Assembly (NCBI GenBank): GCA_030148225.1
Contig: JASBTX010000002.1
Span: 62,001-126,000, forward strand
Length of the DNA: 64,000 nucleotides
Reading direction: 5' to 3'
DNA from: Paracoccaceae bacterium
Lineage (GTDB): Bacteria > Pseudomonadota > Alphaproteobacteria > Rhodobacterales > Rhodobacteraceae
Positions 31,807 to 40,016 of the stretch are shown in pieces; the stretch's first letter is position 1, and each line of letters starts with the position of its first letter. The position numbers and the translations under genes were made by a program. The notes beneath the pieces were generated by a model. It was not told the DNA's origin. It ran no database searches and saw nothing but the letters and a program-made list of their open reading frames with translations.

Positions 31807-33182
31807 GACGTGACTTTCTTGAGGTGAAAGGATTTGGGGCGGGTCAGATTGTGGTAGCCGATGACCGACAGGCCACCACCCCGCCCGGTATTCTTGCAGC
31901 CGGTCCAGCAGAGGCCGGGATCCAGATAATCGGCGCGGTTCAGGAACACAGTGCCGGTTTCGATCCGGTCACCCACCCGTTCGGCGCGCGCGACATCCCG
32001 GCTCCAGAGGCTGGCGGTCAGGCCAAACTCGCTGTCATTCATCAGGGCAATCGCCGCGTCATCGCCGCTGACGGGCATGATGCCGACAACGGGCCCAAAG
32101 CTCTCGTCGCGCATGACGCGCATGTCATGGGTGACATTGGTCAGGATCTGCGGGGTCAGATAGGTGCCGCCGTCATCCTGGGGAAAGGAATCGATATGCG
32201 GGGTTGCGCCATCGGCCACGGCCTCGCTGATCTGGGCGCGCACCTCGTCGGCAAAACGTCGGTTGGCCATGGGACCAATCGTGGTGGCAGGGTCCAGCGG
32301 ATTGCCCAGCCGGTAGCCATTGACGATCGTGATCGCCCTGGCGAGAAAATCATCGAACAGGCTTTCGTGGACATAGATCCGTTCGATGCCGCAACAACAC
32401 TGACCCGAGTTGAACATCGCACCGTCGATCAGCGTTTCGACCGCCGCGTCCAGATCGGCATCGTCCATGACATAACCCGGATCCTTGCCGCCCAGTTCCG
32501 TGCTGACACCGGTAAAGGTGCCCGCCGCGGCGCGCTCCATTTCCACCCCGCCCCCGACCGAACCGGTGAAATTGATGAAGTCAAAGCTGTTTTCGGCAAT
32601 CAGCTGCGATGTGGTCGCGTGATCCAGAAAGATGTTCCGGAACACATGTCCGGGCACCCCGGCCTCGTGAAATGCCCGCGCCATGCGCTCGCCCACCAGC
32701 AGTGTCTGCGTGGCGTGTTTCAGGATGACGGTATTGCCCGCGATCAGGGCCGGTGCCACCGTGTTGATCGCGGTCATATAGGGGTAGTTCCAGGGCGCCA
32801 CGACAAAGACAACCCCGTGCGGCACCCGTTTGATATAGCGTTTGAACGTCGCGTCTTCGCCCACCTCGATCGGTGCCAGCGCGGTTTCGGCGATCGCGGC
32901 CATATGGCTGGCGCGCTCTTCGAACCCGCCAAACTCGCCGCCATAGCGCACCGGCCGCCCCATCATGCGGGCCAGTTCGGGAACAACCTCATCATTCATG
33001 GCACCGACGGCGGCGACACCGGCCATCACAAGGCTGATGCGTTCCGTGAGGGGTCGTGCGGCCCATTCGGCCTGCGCCCTGCGCGCATGATCCACGACGG
33101 CGCGCGCCTGATCGGGCGTCAGCGCCGCGCGCTCGGCAAATACCGACCCGTCGATGGGCGATATACATCTCAGCGTTGTCAT
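31803..33182 (-). CDS. aldehyde dehydrogenase family protein
   Basis: This 459-aa NAD(P)-dependent enzyme has the catalytic glutamate in TELGGKDPGYV and the catalytic cysteine in NSGQCCCGIERIYV, where three consecutive cysteines occur. PWNYPYMTAIN is the usual cofactor-site motif. It oxidises an aldehyde to a carboxylic acid. It overlaps genes on both sides by 4 bp, between the ligase and the alcohol dehydrogenase of the same pathway. Confidence 0.93.
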   Translation of the reverse strand: MTTLRCISPIDGSVFAERAALTPDQARAVVDHARRAQAEWAARPLTERISLVMAGVAAVGAMNDEVVPELARMMGRPVRYGGEFGGFEERASHMAAIAETALAPIEVGEDATFKRYIKRVPHGVVFVVAPWNYPYMTAINTVAPALIAGNTVILKHATQTLLVGERMARAFHEAGVPGHVFRNIFLDHATTSQLIAENSFDFINFTGSVGGGVEMERAAAGTFTGVSTELGGKDPGYVMDDADLDAAVETLIDGAMFNSGQCCCGIERIYVHESLFDDFLARAITIVNGYRLGNPLDPATTIGPMANRRFADEVRAQISEAVADGATPHIDSFPQDDGGTYLTPQILTNVTHDMRVMRDESFGPVVGIMPVSGDDAAIALMNDSEFGLTASLWSRDVARAERVGDRIETGTVFLNRADYLDPGLCWTGCKNTGRGGGLSVIGYHNLTRPKSFHLKKVTS

Positions 33183-34531
33183 GCCTTTTCAAAGCCTCTC
33201 GCGATTTCATAATCGGTGACGACACGGTTGAATTCTTCAATCTCCCACGCGGCGGCGCGGGCATAGTGGGTAACGGTTTCCGCGCCAAAGGCCTCTTTCA
33301 GCATGTCTGAAGCCAGCAGGGCATCGCGCGCATCACGCAGCGTGCGGGGGATGTGGTGGCGTTCATCATCGGAATAGGCATCGCCGGTGTAGGCTTCGGG
33401 CAGGTCAAGCTTTTCCGCGATGCCCTTCAGCCCCGCGGCCAGCATTGCGGCCATCGCCAGATAGGGGTTCATGTCCGATCCGGGCGTACGGCATTCGATC
33501 CGTACCGCCGGGGTGCCATCACCGCAGAGGCGGAAAGCGGCGGTGCGGTTATCCACCGACCAGACCGTCTGGGTCGGGGCGAAACTGCCCTTGGCGAAGC
33601 GTTTGTAGCTGTTGATATAAGGGGCCAGAAACACGGTATAGTCGGCGGCATAGGTGATCAGACCGGCCATGTAGTGATCCATCAGGCGCGACTTGCCCAA
33701 GGGTGCATCGGCGTCGTGAAAGGCATTCCTGTCCCCCTGCCACAGCGACTGATGCACATGGGCGGCAGAACCGACGCGGTCGTGATGCCACTTTGGCAGG
33801 AAGGTCGCCGCATAGCCCTGCTGATGGGCGATTTCCTTGATCCCGTGTTTGGCCAGCGTGTGGTGATCCGCCGTGGCCAGCGCATCGGCATACCGGATAT
33901 TCAGCTCTTCCTGACCGGCCTCGGCCTCACCCTTGGAGCCCTCGACCGGAATGCCCATCGCCCGCAGATGATTGCGGATCGGCCGCATGACCGGCTCTTC
34001 TTTCGAGGTTTGCAGGATGTGATAGTCTTCGTTGTAATGCGAGATCGGGCGCATATCGCGAAAGCCGTTTGCCGCGATCTCGTCATGCGTGCCCTGAAAC
34101 AGAAAGAACTCCAGTTCGGTGGCCATGACCGGCGTCAGCCCCATCTCTTCGGCCCGGGCGATCTGGCGTTTGAGTACCTGACGCGGCGAGAACGCGACCG
34201 GTTCATGACTGTGGTGATCCAGCACATCGCAGAGGACAAGCGCCGTCCCCTCAAGCCACGGCACGGGCCGGATCGTGGTGAGATCGGGTTTCATGACATA
34301 ATCGCCATAACCCGCCGACCAGCTGGTCGAGGCATAGCCATCGGGCGTCGCCATCTCAAGATCGGTCGCCAGCAGATAATTGCAGCAATGGGTTTCGTCC
34401 CGGGCCATCTCCTGAAAGGCTTCGGCGTGGAAACGCTTGCCCATCAGGCGGCCCTGCATATCGACCATACAGGTCAGGACCGTATCGATCTGGCCTGTTG
34501 CGATCTGTGACGTGAGTTCTTCGAATGTCAT
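33179..34531 (-). CDS. glutamine-synthetase family ligase (gamma-glutamylamine synthetase type)
   Basis: This 450-aa protein has the GS catalytic motifs: ELEFFLF, GEAEAGQEELNI, GSAAHVHQSLW, APYINSYKRF and RIECRTPGSDMNPY. The divergent N-terminus and catabolic context argue against ammonia-assimilating GlnA and for the PuuA/IpuC/GlnA4-like branch, which joins glutamate to an amine using ATP. It overlaps the aldehyde dehydrogenase gene by 4 bp. The amine is unknown; ethanolamine, a polyamine or an alkylamine would fit the neighbours. Confidence 0.88.
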   Translation of the reverse strand: MTFEELTSQIATGQIDTVLTCMVDMQGRLMGKRFHAEAFQEMARDETHCCNYLLATDLEMATPDGYASTSWSAGYGDYVMKPDLTTIRPVPWLEGTALVLCDVLDHHSHEPVAFSPRQVLKRQIARAEEMGLTPVMATELEFFLFQGTHDEIAANGFRDMRPISHYNEDYHILQTSKEEPVMRPIRNHLRAMGIPVEGSKGEAEAGQEELNIRYADALATADHHTLAKHGIKEIAHQQGYAATFLPKWHHDRVGSAAHVHQSLWQGDRNAFHDADAPLGKSRLMDHYMAGLITYAADYTVFLAPYINSYKRFAKGSFAPTQTVWSVDNRTAAFRLCGDGTPAVRIECRTPGSDMNPYLAMAAMLAAGLKGIAEKLDLPEAYTGDAYSDDERHHIPRTLRDARDALLASDMLKEAFGAETVTHYARAAAWEIEEFNRVVTDYEIARGFEKA

Positions 34532-34549
34532 TCCCAGTCCCGGATGTTC

Positions 34550-34577
34550 TGCGCGGACAGGTCACCCCGTCCGCGCA
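34550..34577 (-). promoter_or_regulatory. intercistronic hairpin between dctP-like and ligase genes
   Basis: TGCGCGGAC and GTCCGCGCA form a perfect 9-bp stem around a 10-base loop. It follows the TRAP binding-protein gene and precedes the ligase gene. There is no U-run, so it fits an mRNA-stabilising hairpin that lets the binding protein be made in excess. Confidence 0.55.
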
Positions 34578-34590
34578 ATTTGCTGATGGA

Positions 34591-35631
34591 TTAGCCGTAG
34601 CGGTAGGGCCTGCCGGCCTTTTGCATATCGGCGTTATATTTGCGGAAGATCTCGACAACCTTGGCCTGAACCGGACCTTCGGCGGCAATCTCGTCCCAGA
34701 AGGCAACGGCCGCGTTTTCGACCTGTGCCCATTCGGCATCGGGGATCGAGGTCAGCTTCATCTTGGTGCCGTTGACACGCAGGTTGGCCTCGCCGCCCCA
34801 ATACCACCACTGACGGTAGTAATGCGACTGGTCCGTACAGACGCGGAACAGGGTCTGAAGATCTTCGGGCAGTTCGTTCCAGCGGTCCATATTGGCAAAG
34901 AACGATCCCGCCCAGGCGCCCGAGATGTTGTTGGTCAGGAAGTAGTCCGTCACGTCAGCCCAGCCGACGGTATAGTCCTCGGTGATGCCGGACCATGCGA
35001 TGCCGTCCAGTTCGCCGGTCTGCACCGCGACCTCGATATCTTCCCAAGGCAGCGTCACCGGCACGACGCCGAACTGGCTGAGGAACCGGCCCGCGGTCGG
35101 AAAGGTAAAGACGCGTTTGCCTTTCAGATCTTCAAGGCTGTTGATCGGGTCCTTGGTGGCAAAATGGCAGGGATCCCAGGCACCTGCCGAGATATGCTTG
35201 ACGCCGACCGCGCTGTACTGCTCGTCCCAGATCTCGTTCAGGCCGTACTGGTTGAAGAGGACCGGCACATCCAGCGAATAGCGCGAGGCAAAGGGAAAAT
35301 AGCCGCCGAAGACGGTAACATCGGTGGGCGAGGCCATCGAGTCATCATCCGACTGCACCGCGTCGATCGTGCCGCGCTGCATGGCGCGGAACAGCTCTCC
35401 GGTCGGGACAAGCTGATCGGCGTAGAAAAGTTCGATCTGCATCCGGTCGCCCGCGATCTTGTTGAACATTTCAATCGCCGGGTCGATCACATGCGCGGCC
35501 AGGGCAGGCCCTGCATAGGTTTGCATCCGCCATGTGATGGTGCCTTGGGCAAGTGCCGGTGTCGCCAGTGGTGCCGCCGCGGCACCCACCGCCGAAGTGG
35601 TAAGAAACTTGCGTCTTGTGGTATGGGTCAT
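34591..35631 (-). CDS. TRAP transporter substrate-binding protein (DctP-like)
   Basis: This 346-aa periplasmic protein has a Tat-like signal (TTRRKFLTTSAVGAAAAPLATPALAQG). The ATG at 35631 follows GGAGG by 5 bases, so the upstream in-frame start is rejected. The DctP-type core includes ITWRMQTYAG and FPTAGRFLSQFGVVPVTLPWEDIE. It captures a small acid or zwitterion for the DctQM permease encoded upstream in the operon. Confidence 0.93.
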   Translation of the reverse strand: MTHTTRRKFLTTSAVGAAAAPLATPALAQGTITWRMQTYAGPALAAHVIDPAIEMFNKIAGDRMQIELFYADQLVPTGELFRAMQRGTIDAVQSDDDSMASPTDVTVFGGYFPFASRYSLDVPVLFNQYGLNEIWDEQYSAVGVKHISAGAWDPCHFATKDPINSLEDLKGKRVFTFPTAGRFLSQFGVVPVTLPWEDIEVAVQTGELDGIAWSGITEDYTVGWADVTDYFLTNNISGAWAGSFFANMDRWNELPEDLQTLFRVCTDQSHYYRQWWYWGGEANLRVNGTKMKLTSIPDAEWAQVENAAVAFWDEIAAEGPVQAKVVEIFRKYNADMQKAGRPYRYG

Positions 35632-35677
35632 TGGTACCTCCTTTTGGTGTTGCATTGCGTGCCTTTCGGCCTTCTCG

Positions 35678-36997
35678 TTATTTTCCGTAGACATATTCCG
35701 GCAGCCACAGGGCGATCTGGGGGAAGGTCATGATGATCGCCAGCGCAATGACCATGACGCCCACAAACGGGATGATTGAACGGTAGATGTCCCTCAGCCC
35801 GATCTCGGGCGGGGCCATCGCCCGCATCAGGAACAGGTTATAGCCGAAGGGCGGCGTCATATAGGCGATCTGGGTGGTGATGGTATAGAGCACCCCGTAC
35901 CAGATCAGATCAAAGCCAAGCGCGCCCACCAGCGGCACATAGAGCGGTGCCACGATCACAAGCATCGCGGTGTCATCGAGAAACGTGCCCATCAGGATAA
36001 AGCTGAGCTGCATCAGGATCAGGATGACCCACGGGCTGAACCCCAGCTGTTCGGTAAAGAGGTTGTCGATGGCCTTGATCGCGCCAAGCCCGTCAAAGAC
36101 CGCGCCAAAGCCCAGCGCCGCCACGATGATCCACATGAACATGCACGAGATCGCCAGCGTGTTCTTGGTGCAGGTATGAAAGATCGACCATGTCATGCGG
36201 CGTTTGAGAAACGACGCCGCCAGCGCGGTCAGCGCCCCGATGGCCGAGCTTTCGACCAGCGAGGTCCAGCCGTTGACAAAGGGCACCATCATGGCCGCGA
36301 ATATCGCCAGCGGCAGGATGCCCGCACCCAGAAGGCGGATCTTTTCTTCGCGCGTGACCACGTCAAGATCGCGGGCCACCGGCCCCAAGGCGGGGTTCGC
36401 ACGGCAGCGCAGCCAGATATATATCACGAACATGCCCGCCATCATCAGCCCGGGCACGATGCCCGCCAGCCAGAGCTGCCCCACGGGCTGGCGCGCGATC
36501 ATGGCGTAAAGAACCAGCACAACCGACGGCGGCACCAGAATGCCAAGCGATGATCCCGCCTGGATCACGCCGGTGACCATCACCTTGTCATAGCCACGCC
36601 GCAGCAACTCGGGCAGCGCAATGGTCGCCCCGATGGCCATACCCGCCACCGACAGGCCGTTCATCGCCGAGATCAGCACCATGAGCCCGATCGTGCCCAT
36701 GGCCAGACCGCCGCTCATGTTGCCGAACCAGACGTGGAACATGCGGTAAAGATCATCCGCGAGGCGGCTTTCCGACAGCACGTAGCCCATGAAAATAAAC
36801 ATCGGCAGCGTCAGGAGCGGATACCATTTCATCAGCTTCATCGCCGCCGAAAAGGGAATGTCCTGCCCGCCGGTCCCCCACAAGGCCAGCGCCGCGATTG
36901 CCGCAATCGCCCCGATGGCCCCGAACACCCGCTGGCCGGTAAACAGCATCAGCATCATCGAGCCGAACATGAAAAGCGCGATTTGTTCCTGGCTCAT
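35678..36997 (-). CDS. TRAP transporter large permease (DctM-like)
   Basis: This 439-aa membrane protein has about twelve helices of the DctM type (GLSVAGMAIGATIALPELLRRGYDK, GSSLGILVPPSVVLVLY, FLDDTAMLVIVAPLY). It drives uptake with a sodium or proton gradient. The ATG at 36997 overlaps the stop of the small permease gene by 4 bp; a longer in-frame start would overlap that gene heavily. Confidence 0.94.
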   Translation of the reverse strand: MSQEQIALFMFGSMMLMLFTGQRVFGAIGAIAAIAALALWGTGGQDIPFSAAMKLMKWYPLLTLPMFIFMGYVLSESRLADDLYRMFHVWFGNMSGGLAMGTIGLMVLISAMNGLSVAGMAIGATIALPELLRRGYDKVMVTGVIQAGSSLGILVPPSVVLVLYAMIARQPVGQLWLAGIVPGLMMAGMFVIYIWLRCRANPALGPVARDLDVVTREEKIRLLGAGILPLAIFAAMMVPFVNGWTSLVESSAIGALTALAASFLKRRMTWSIFHTCTKNTLAISCMFMWIIVAALGFGAVFDGLGAIKAIDNLFTEQLGFSPWVILILMQLSFILMGTFLDDTAMLVIVAPLYVPLVGALGFDLIWYGVLYTITTQIAYMTPPFGYNLFLMRAMAPPEIGLRDIYRSIIPFVGVMVIALAIIMTFPQIALWLPEYVYGK

Positions 36998-37575
36998 GTC
37001 TTGGCCTCGGGAATGTCGCGACCGATGACGCGGGCAATATCCTTGATCAGTTCCGACAGGGCCTGCAGCAGCATCAGCGTCAGCCCCGTGATCATGATGG
37101 CCTTGACCGGCCAGATATAGGGCCGCCACGCGGTCGAGGAACGCTCCAAACGGCCGATCTCTTCCGCGCCGGTGACCAGACCGGTGAAAAACTCAATCGG
37201 GGCCGTACCCCAGTAGCCGAGCGAATAGGCGGTTGAGCCCAACGCGCCGTAGAGCATCACGCCCAGATAGAAGATCAGCAGGAATACCGTGATGACGTCG
37301 ACGGTTGCCTTTCGCCTGAGCGACCAGTTTCCGTAAAAGAGGTCCATGCGCACGTTGGAGCCGACCAGAATGGAATAGGGCCCGCCCAGCATGTAATAGG
37401 CAACCATCGAGAACTGGGCCATTTCCAGCGTCCAGAGGGAGGGCAGGAAAAAGGTTTTGGAAATCGACGACCAGAGCAGGATGCCCATCAGGACAAAAAC
37501 GCCATACATCACGACAAGGCCGATCAGGCCGTTGATCCGGTCCACGAAACGGGCAAATCCCAGCAGGGGCGTCAT
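36994..37575 (-). CDS. TRAP transporter small permease (DctQ-like)
   Basis: This 193-aa protein has four hydrophobic helices in the usual DctQ arrangement, with WTLEMAQFSMVAYYMLGGPY in the second. It partners the DctM-like permease. It overlaps the amidohydrolase gene upstream and the large permease downstream by 4 bp each. Confidence 0.88.
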   Translation of the reverse strand: MTPLLGFARFVDRINGLIGLVVMYGVFVLMGILLWSSISKTFFLPSLWTLEMAQFSMVAYYMLGGPYSILVGSNVRMDLFYGNWSLRRKATVDVITVFLLIFYLGVMLYGALGSTAYSLGYWGTAPIEFFTGLVTGAEEIGRLERSSTAWRPYIWPVKAIMITGLTLMLLQALSELIKDIARVIGRDIPEAKT

Positions 37576-38351
37576 GCGGCCACTCCCGATTTGCGGATGC
37601 TGTCCAGTGTGCCGGTGATCCAGGGTGCCAGATAGGCCGCCATGTCGGCCTGTTCGCCGGGCGTACCGATCAGATCATTCCGGATCTCGATCATCACGTT
37701 GAGAAGCCCGTTCGACACCCCGTGCAGATCAATCGAATGCGTTACACCGTCCCTCGCTGAATAGGGCTCGTTCAGACGGGCATCATAGGTGGCGTCGGCG
37801 GGCTGGAGGGCCATCATGGCGCGGGCGAACCGGTCATCGCGGCCAAAGAGGATACCGATCTGAACGTTGCGTTCCCGGCCATGAAAAACGGGGGTGAAAC
37901 TGTGTATGGTCACCAAGAGCTGAAGCGTGGTTTTCTGCTGACTGATGCTCTGCGATACAGCCTGAACAAAGGGTTCGTAGACCATTTTGACACGTGCGGC
38001 ACGTGCCGACGGGCTGAGACCGGTATTGCCGGGCACGTCATAAATTTCGCTGCGCGCGGGCACCGCGCTTGCCGCATCGGGGGGGCGGTTGCAGTCATAG
38101 ACCAGCCTTGAGGTATTGCCGCTGATCAGGGTTGCCGCCAATCGGTCCTGCAGGGATTGTGCCACCCCCAGCGCGCCGGGGTCCCAGGCGATATGGCTGT
38201 GCAGGATATCGGGGGCGAGGCCCAGATCGCCCAGAAATGCCGGAACACGCCGGGAGGCGTGTTCGCACAAGAGCAGGATTTCCGCCCCATCGGCAGGCCC
38301 GGCAAAGTTATAGGCCCTGCCAAAGCCATCCATGTCGCCCCGCGATTCCAT
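37572..38351 (-). CDS. N-formylglutamate amidohydrolase family protein
   Basis: This 259-aa protein shows the family pattern LLCEHASRRVP, HIAWDPGALGVA, GNTSRLVYDCNRP and VTIHSFTPVF, which contain the zinc-binding His and Glu residues. Classical members release formate from N-formylglutamate in histidine breakdown; no hut genes are present here. As the first gene of the gamma-glutamylation operon it may cleave a gamma-glutamyl or N-acyl-glutamate intermediate. The ATG at 38351 is taken; an internal ATG at 38333 is possible. Confidence 0.83.
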   Translation of the reverse strand: MESRGDMDGFGRAYNFAGPADGAEILLLCEHASRRVPAFLGDLGLAPDILHSHIAWDPGALGVAQSLQDRLAATLISGNTSRLVYDCNRPPDAASAVPARSEIYDVPGNTGLSPSARAARVKMVYEPFVQAVSQSISQQKTTLQLLVTIHSFTPVFHGRERNVQIGILFGRDDRFARAMMALQPADATYDARLNEPYSARDGVTHSIDLHGVSNGLLNVMIEIRNDLIGTPGEQADMAAYLAPWITGTLDSIRKSGVAA

Positions 38352-38361
38352 TGGTAAATAA

Positions 38362-38386
38362 TTGACAGGCCGCTTTTGCCTGTCAA
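38362..38386. promoter_or_regulatory. perfect inverted repeat upstream of the amidohydrolase operon
   Basis: TTGACAGGC and GCCTGTCAA form perfect 9-bp arms with a 7-bp spacer, 11 bp from the amidohydrolase start and 91 bp from the divergent RpiR gene. The position suits an operator for RpiR control of the operon. Confidence 0.55.
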
Positions 38387-38387
38387 C

Positions 38388-38406
38388 ATAATTTCAGGAA
38401 AATTAT
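38388..38406. promoter_or_regulatory. second inverted repeat ATAATTT-N5-AAATTAT
   Basis: Perfect 7-bp AT-rich arms with a 5-bp spacer lie one base after the first inverted repeat, in the same divergent promoter region. It could be a -10-rich promoter overlap or a second operator half. Confidence 0.4.
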
Positions 38407-38476
38407 TTGCGGTCAGAGATCGAGTGTATAAATTCTGACAGCACATAAAATCGACTCGCCAAAGGGGTCTTGTGAC

Positions 38477-39331
38477 GTGACAGTTTCAGCAAGGTTGATC
38501 GAACACCGGGACGCCATGACCCCGACCGAGCGTCAGTTACTCAATACATTGCTGGACGACTATCCCATTGCCGGGCTTGGCAGCATAACCGAACTGGCGC
38601 AGGTCGCATCCGTTTCGACGACCACAGTCGCGCGGATGCTGCAGAAGATCGGGTTTGACGGGTTCCCCCAGTTTCAGGCCGCGTTGCGGGCCGAACTGAA
38701 GGAAATGATTTCCGACCCGATCGCCAAGCGGGATGTCTGGAAAGCCGACCTTCCCGAAGAGCATATTCTGAACCGATATTCGCGGCAGGGGCTGGAAAAC
38801 CAGCGCCGCAGCCTTGACGAGATCGATCCGCAGGATTTCGACAACCTTTGCAGGCTACTGAGCGATCCGGAGCGCACGATTTTTGTCTCGGGTGGCCGGA
38901 TCACCGGAACACTGGCACGTTATCTTTATCTGCATCTTCAGATGATCCGCCCGCATGTGCGGCTGGTGGCAAGCGGCGGGTCGTGGCCGCATGACCTCTT
39001 GGATGTTCAGGCGGATGATGTCGTGATCGCCTTTGACGTGCGGCGCTATGAGAACTCGACATTGCAGCTGACCCAGATGTGCCGCGACAAGGGGGCTGAG
39101 ATCGTGTTGTTCACCGATCAGTGGCGGTCGCCCATACATCGCATCGCCACCCATGTTTTTGCAGGCCGGATCGTCGTACCGTCGGCATGGGACAGCTGCC
39201 TGCCCCTGCTGATGCTGGCCGAATGCACCATCGCGGCAGTACAGGAAATGCTTTGGGAAACGGTCAGGGAACGGACCGACGCGCTGGAGGCAGCATTCGA
39301 CCGCACCAAGCTCTTTCGCAAGTTTACCTAG
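38477..39331 (+). CDS. MurR/RpiR family transcriptional regulator
   Basis: This 284-aa regulator has an N-terminal HTH of the RpiR type (LGSITELAQVASVSTTTVARMLQKIG, about residues 36-61) and a C-terminal SIS sugar-phosphate-type ligand domain (IFVSGGRITGTLARYL, then DVVIAFDVRRYENSTLQL). It is divergent from the eleven-gene amine-catabolism operon and so is its likely regulator. Confidence 0.9.
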   Translation: MTVSARLIEHRDAMTPTERQLLNTLLDDYPIAGLGSITELAQVASVSTTTVARMLQKIGFDGFPQFQAALRAELKEMISDPIAKRDVWKADLPEEHILNRYSRQGLENQRRSLDEIDPQDFDNLCRLLSDPERTIFVSGGRITGTLARYLYLHLQMIRPHVRLVASGGSWPHDLLDVQADDVVIAFDVRRYENSTLQLTQMCRDKGAEIVLFTDQWRSPIHRIATHVFAGRIVVPSAWDSCLPLLMLAECTIAAVQEMLWETVRERTDALEAAFDRTKLFRKFT

Positions 39332-39399
39332 GCCTAGGGGCCTGCGGCATGCGAGGCCCGGTGATGGCCGGGAATACCACGGCCATTTCTCAGGCTGGT

Positions 39400-39413
39400 T
39401 TGATCTGAGTCAA
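39400..39413 (+). promoter_or_regulatory. Fnr/Dnr-type box with downstream -10
   Basis: TTGATCTGAGTCAA matches the Fnr/Dnr consensus TTGAT-N4-ATCAA with one mismatch. A TATACT lies at 39429-39434, placing the box near the -35 to -41 region of a promoter for the genes that follow. It suggests control by low oxygen or nitric oxide. Confidence 0.6.
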
Positions 39414-39462
39414 AGACGTTCCCGCATTTATACTGAAATTTGAATGCAACGCATCGATCGGT

Positions 39463-39873
39463 ATGGAAGGCGCGGCGTTTGTGATTTGGGTTCGCGGGAC
39501 ATTGCTGCAGGTTTTGCGCGGCGTCGCTGCTGCGGGGCTGATGCTTGTGCTGTCGGCTGGTCTGGTCTTGGCCGCGGCGCATCATGCACGATATGCGCCG
39601 CTGAACACACCTGACCTTGGCCAAAGTGCCGGTCCGCAGGACAATGAGCTGCACGCCTTGCATGTCGCGGCGGCGGCGGCGAAGGCGTCAGAGCGCGCAT
39701 CGCCCTGCGCGGGCGGGTTTTACTGCAACGGCTCGCTTGTGATTGCGCCGCGGCCCGATCCGGTGATGGGCATGACCCTCTTGGCCTTCCGCCTGTCAAT
39801 CGTTCCGGGCGACCTGCCCGCCGGGCTGGCCATTGAGGTTGTGCCGCCACCACCGCTGGCTCGCAGCGCCTGA
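39463..39873 (+). CDS. small exported or membrane-anchored protein, unknown function
   Basis: This 136-aa protein has a hydrophobic N-terminal segment (VAAAGLMLVLSAGLVLAAAHHARY, about residues 21-44), likely a signal anchor. It also has a Cys pair in CAGGFYCNG near residue 87 and a Pro-rich end. No family was recognised. It lies downstream of the Fnr-type box and in front of the beta-propeller gene, so the two are probably co-transcribed. Confidence 0.55.
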   Translation: MEGAAFVIWVRGTLLQVLRGVAAAGLMLVLSAGLVLAAAHHARYAPLNTPDLGQSAGPQDNELHALHVAAAAAKASERASPCAGGFYCNGSLVIAPRPDPVMGMTLLAFRLSIVPGDLPAGLAIEVVPPPPLARSA

Positions 39874-40016
39874 GGCGCGCCGACACCGCTTTGCCCTGAG
39901 GGGGCCCATCGGTGCGGCGGGTGGGCGTGATCGCCCCGTACCCCGAACCCTTTCCCGAACTTCCGGACCTGCCTGATGGCAGATCCATGACACACACATG
40001 CAAATGGAACACGACC

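Noticed and set aside
31824-33212. 462-codon plus-strand frame opposite the aldehyde dehydrogenase gene
   Set aside because: Antisense shadow of a strongly conserved enzyme; no domain visible.
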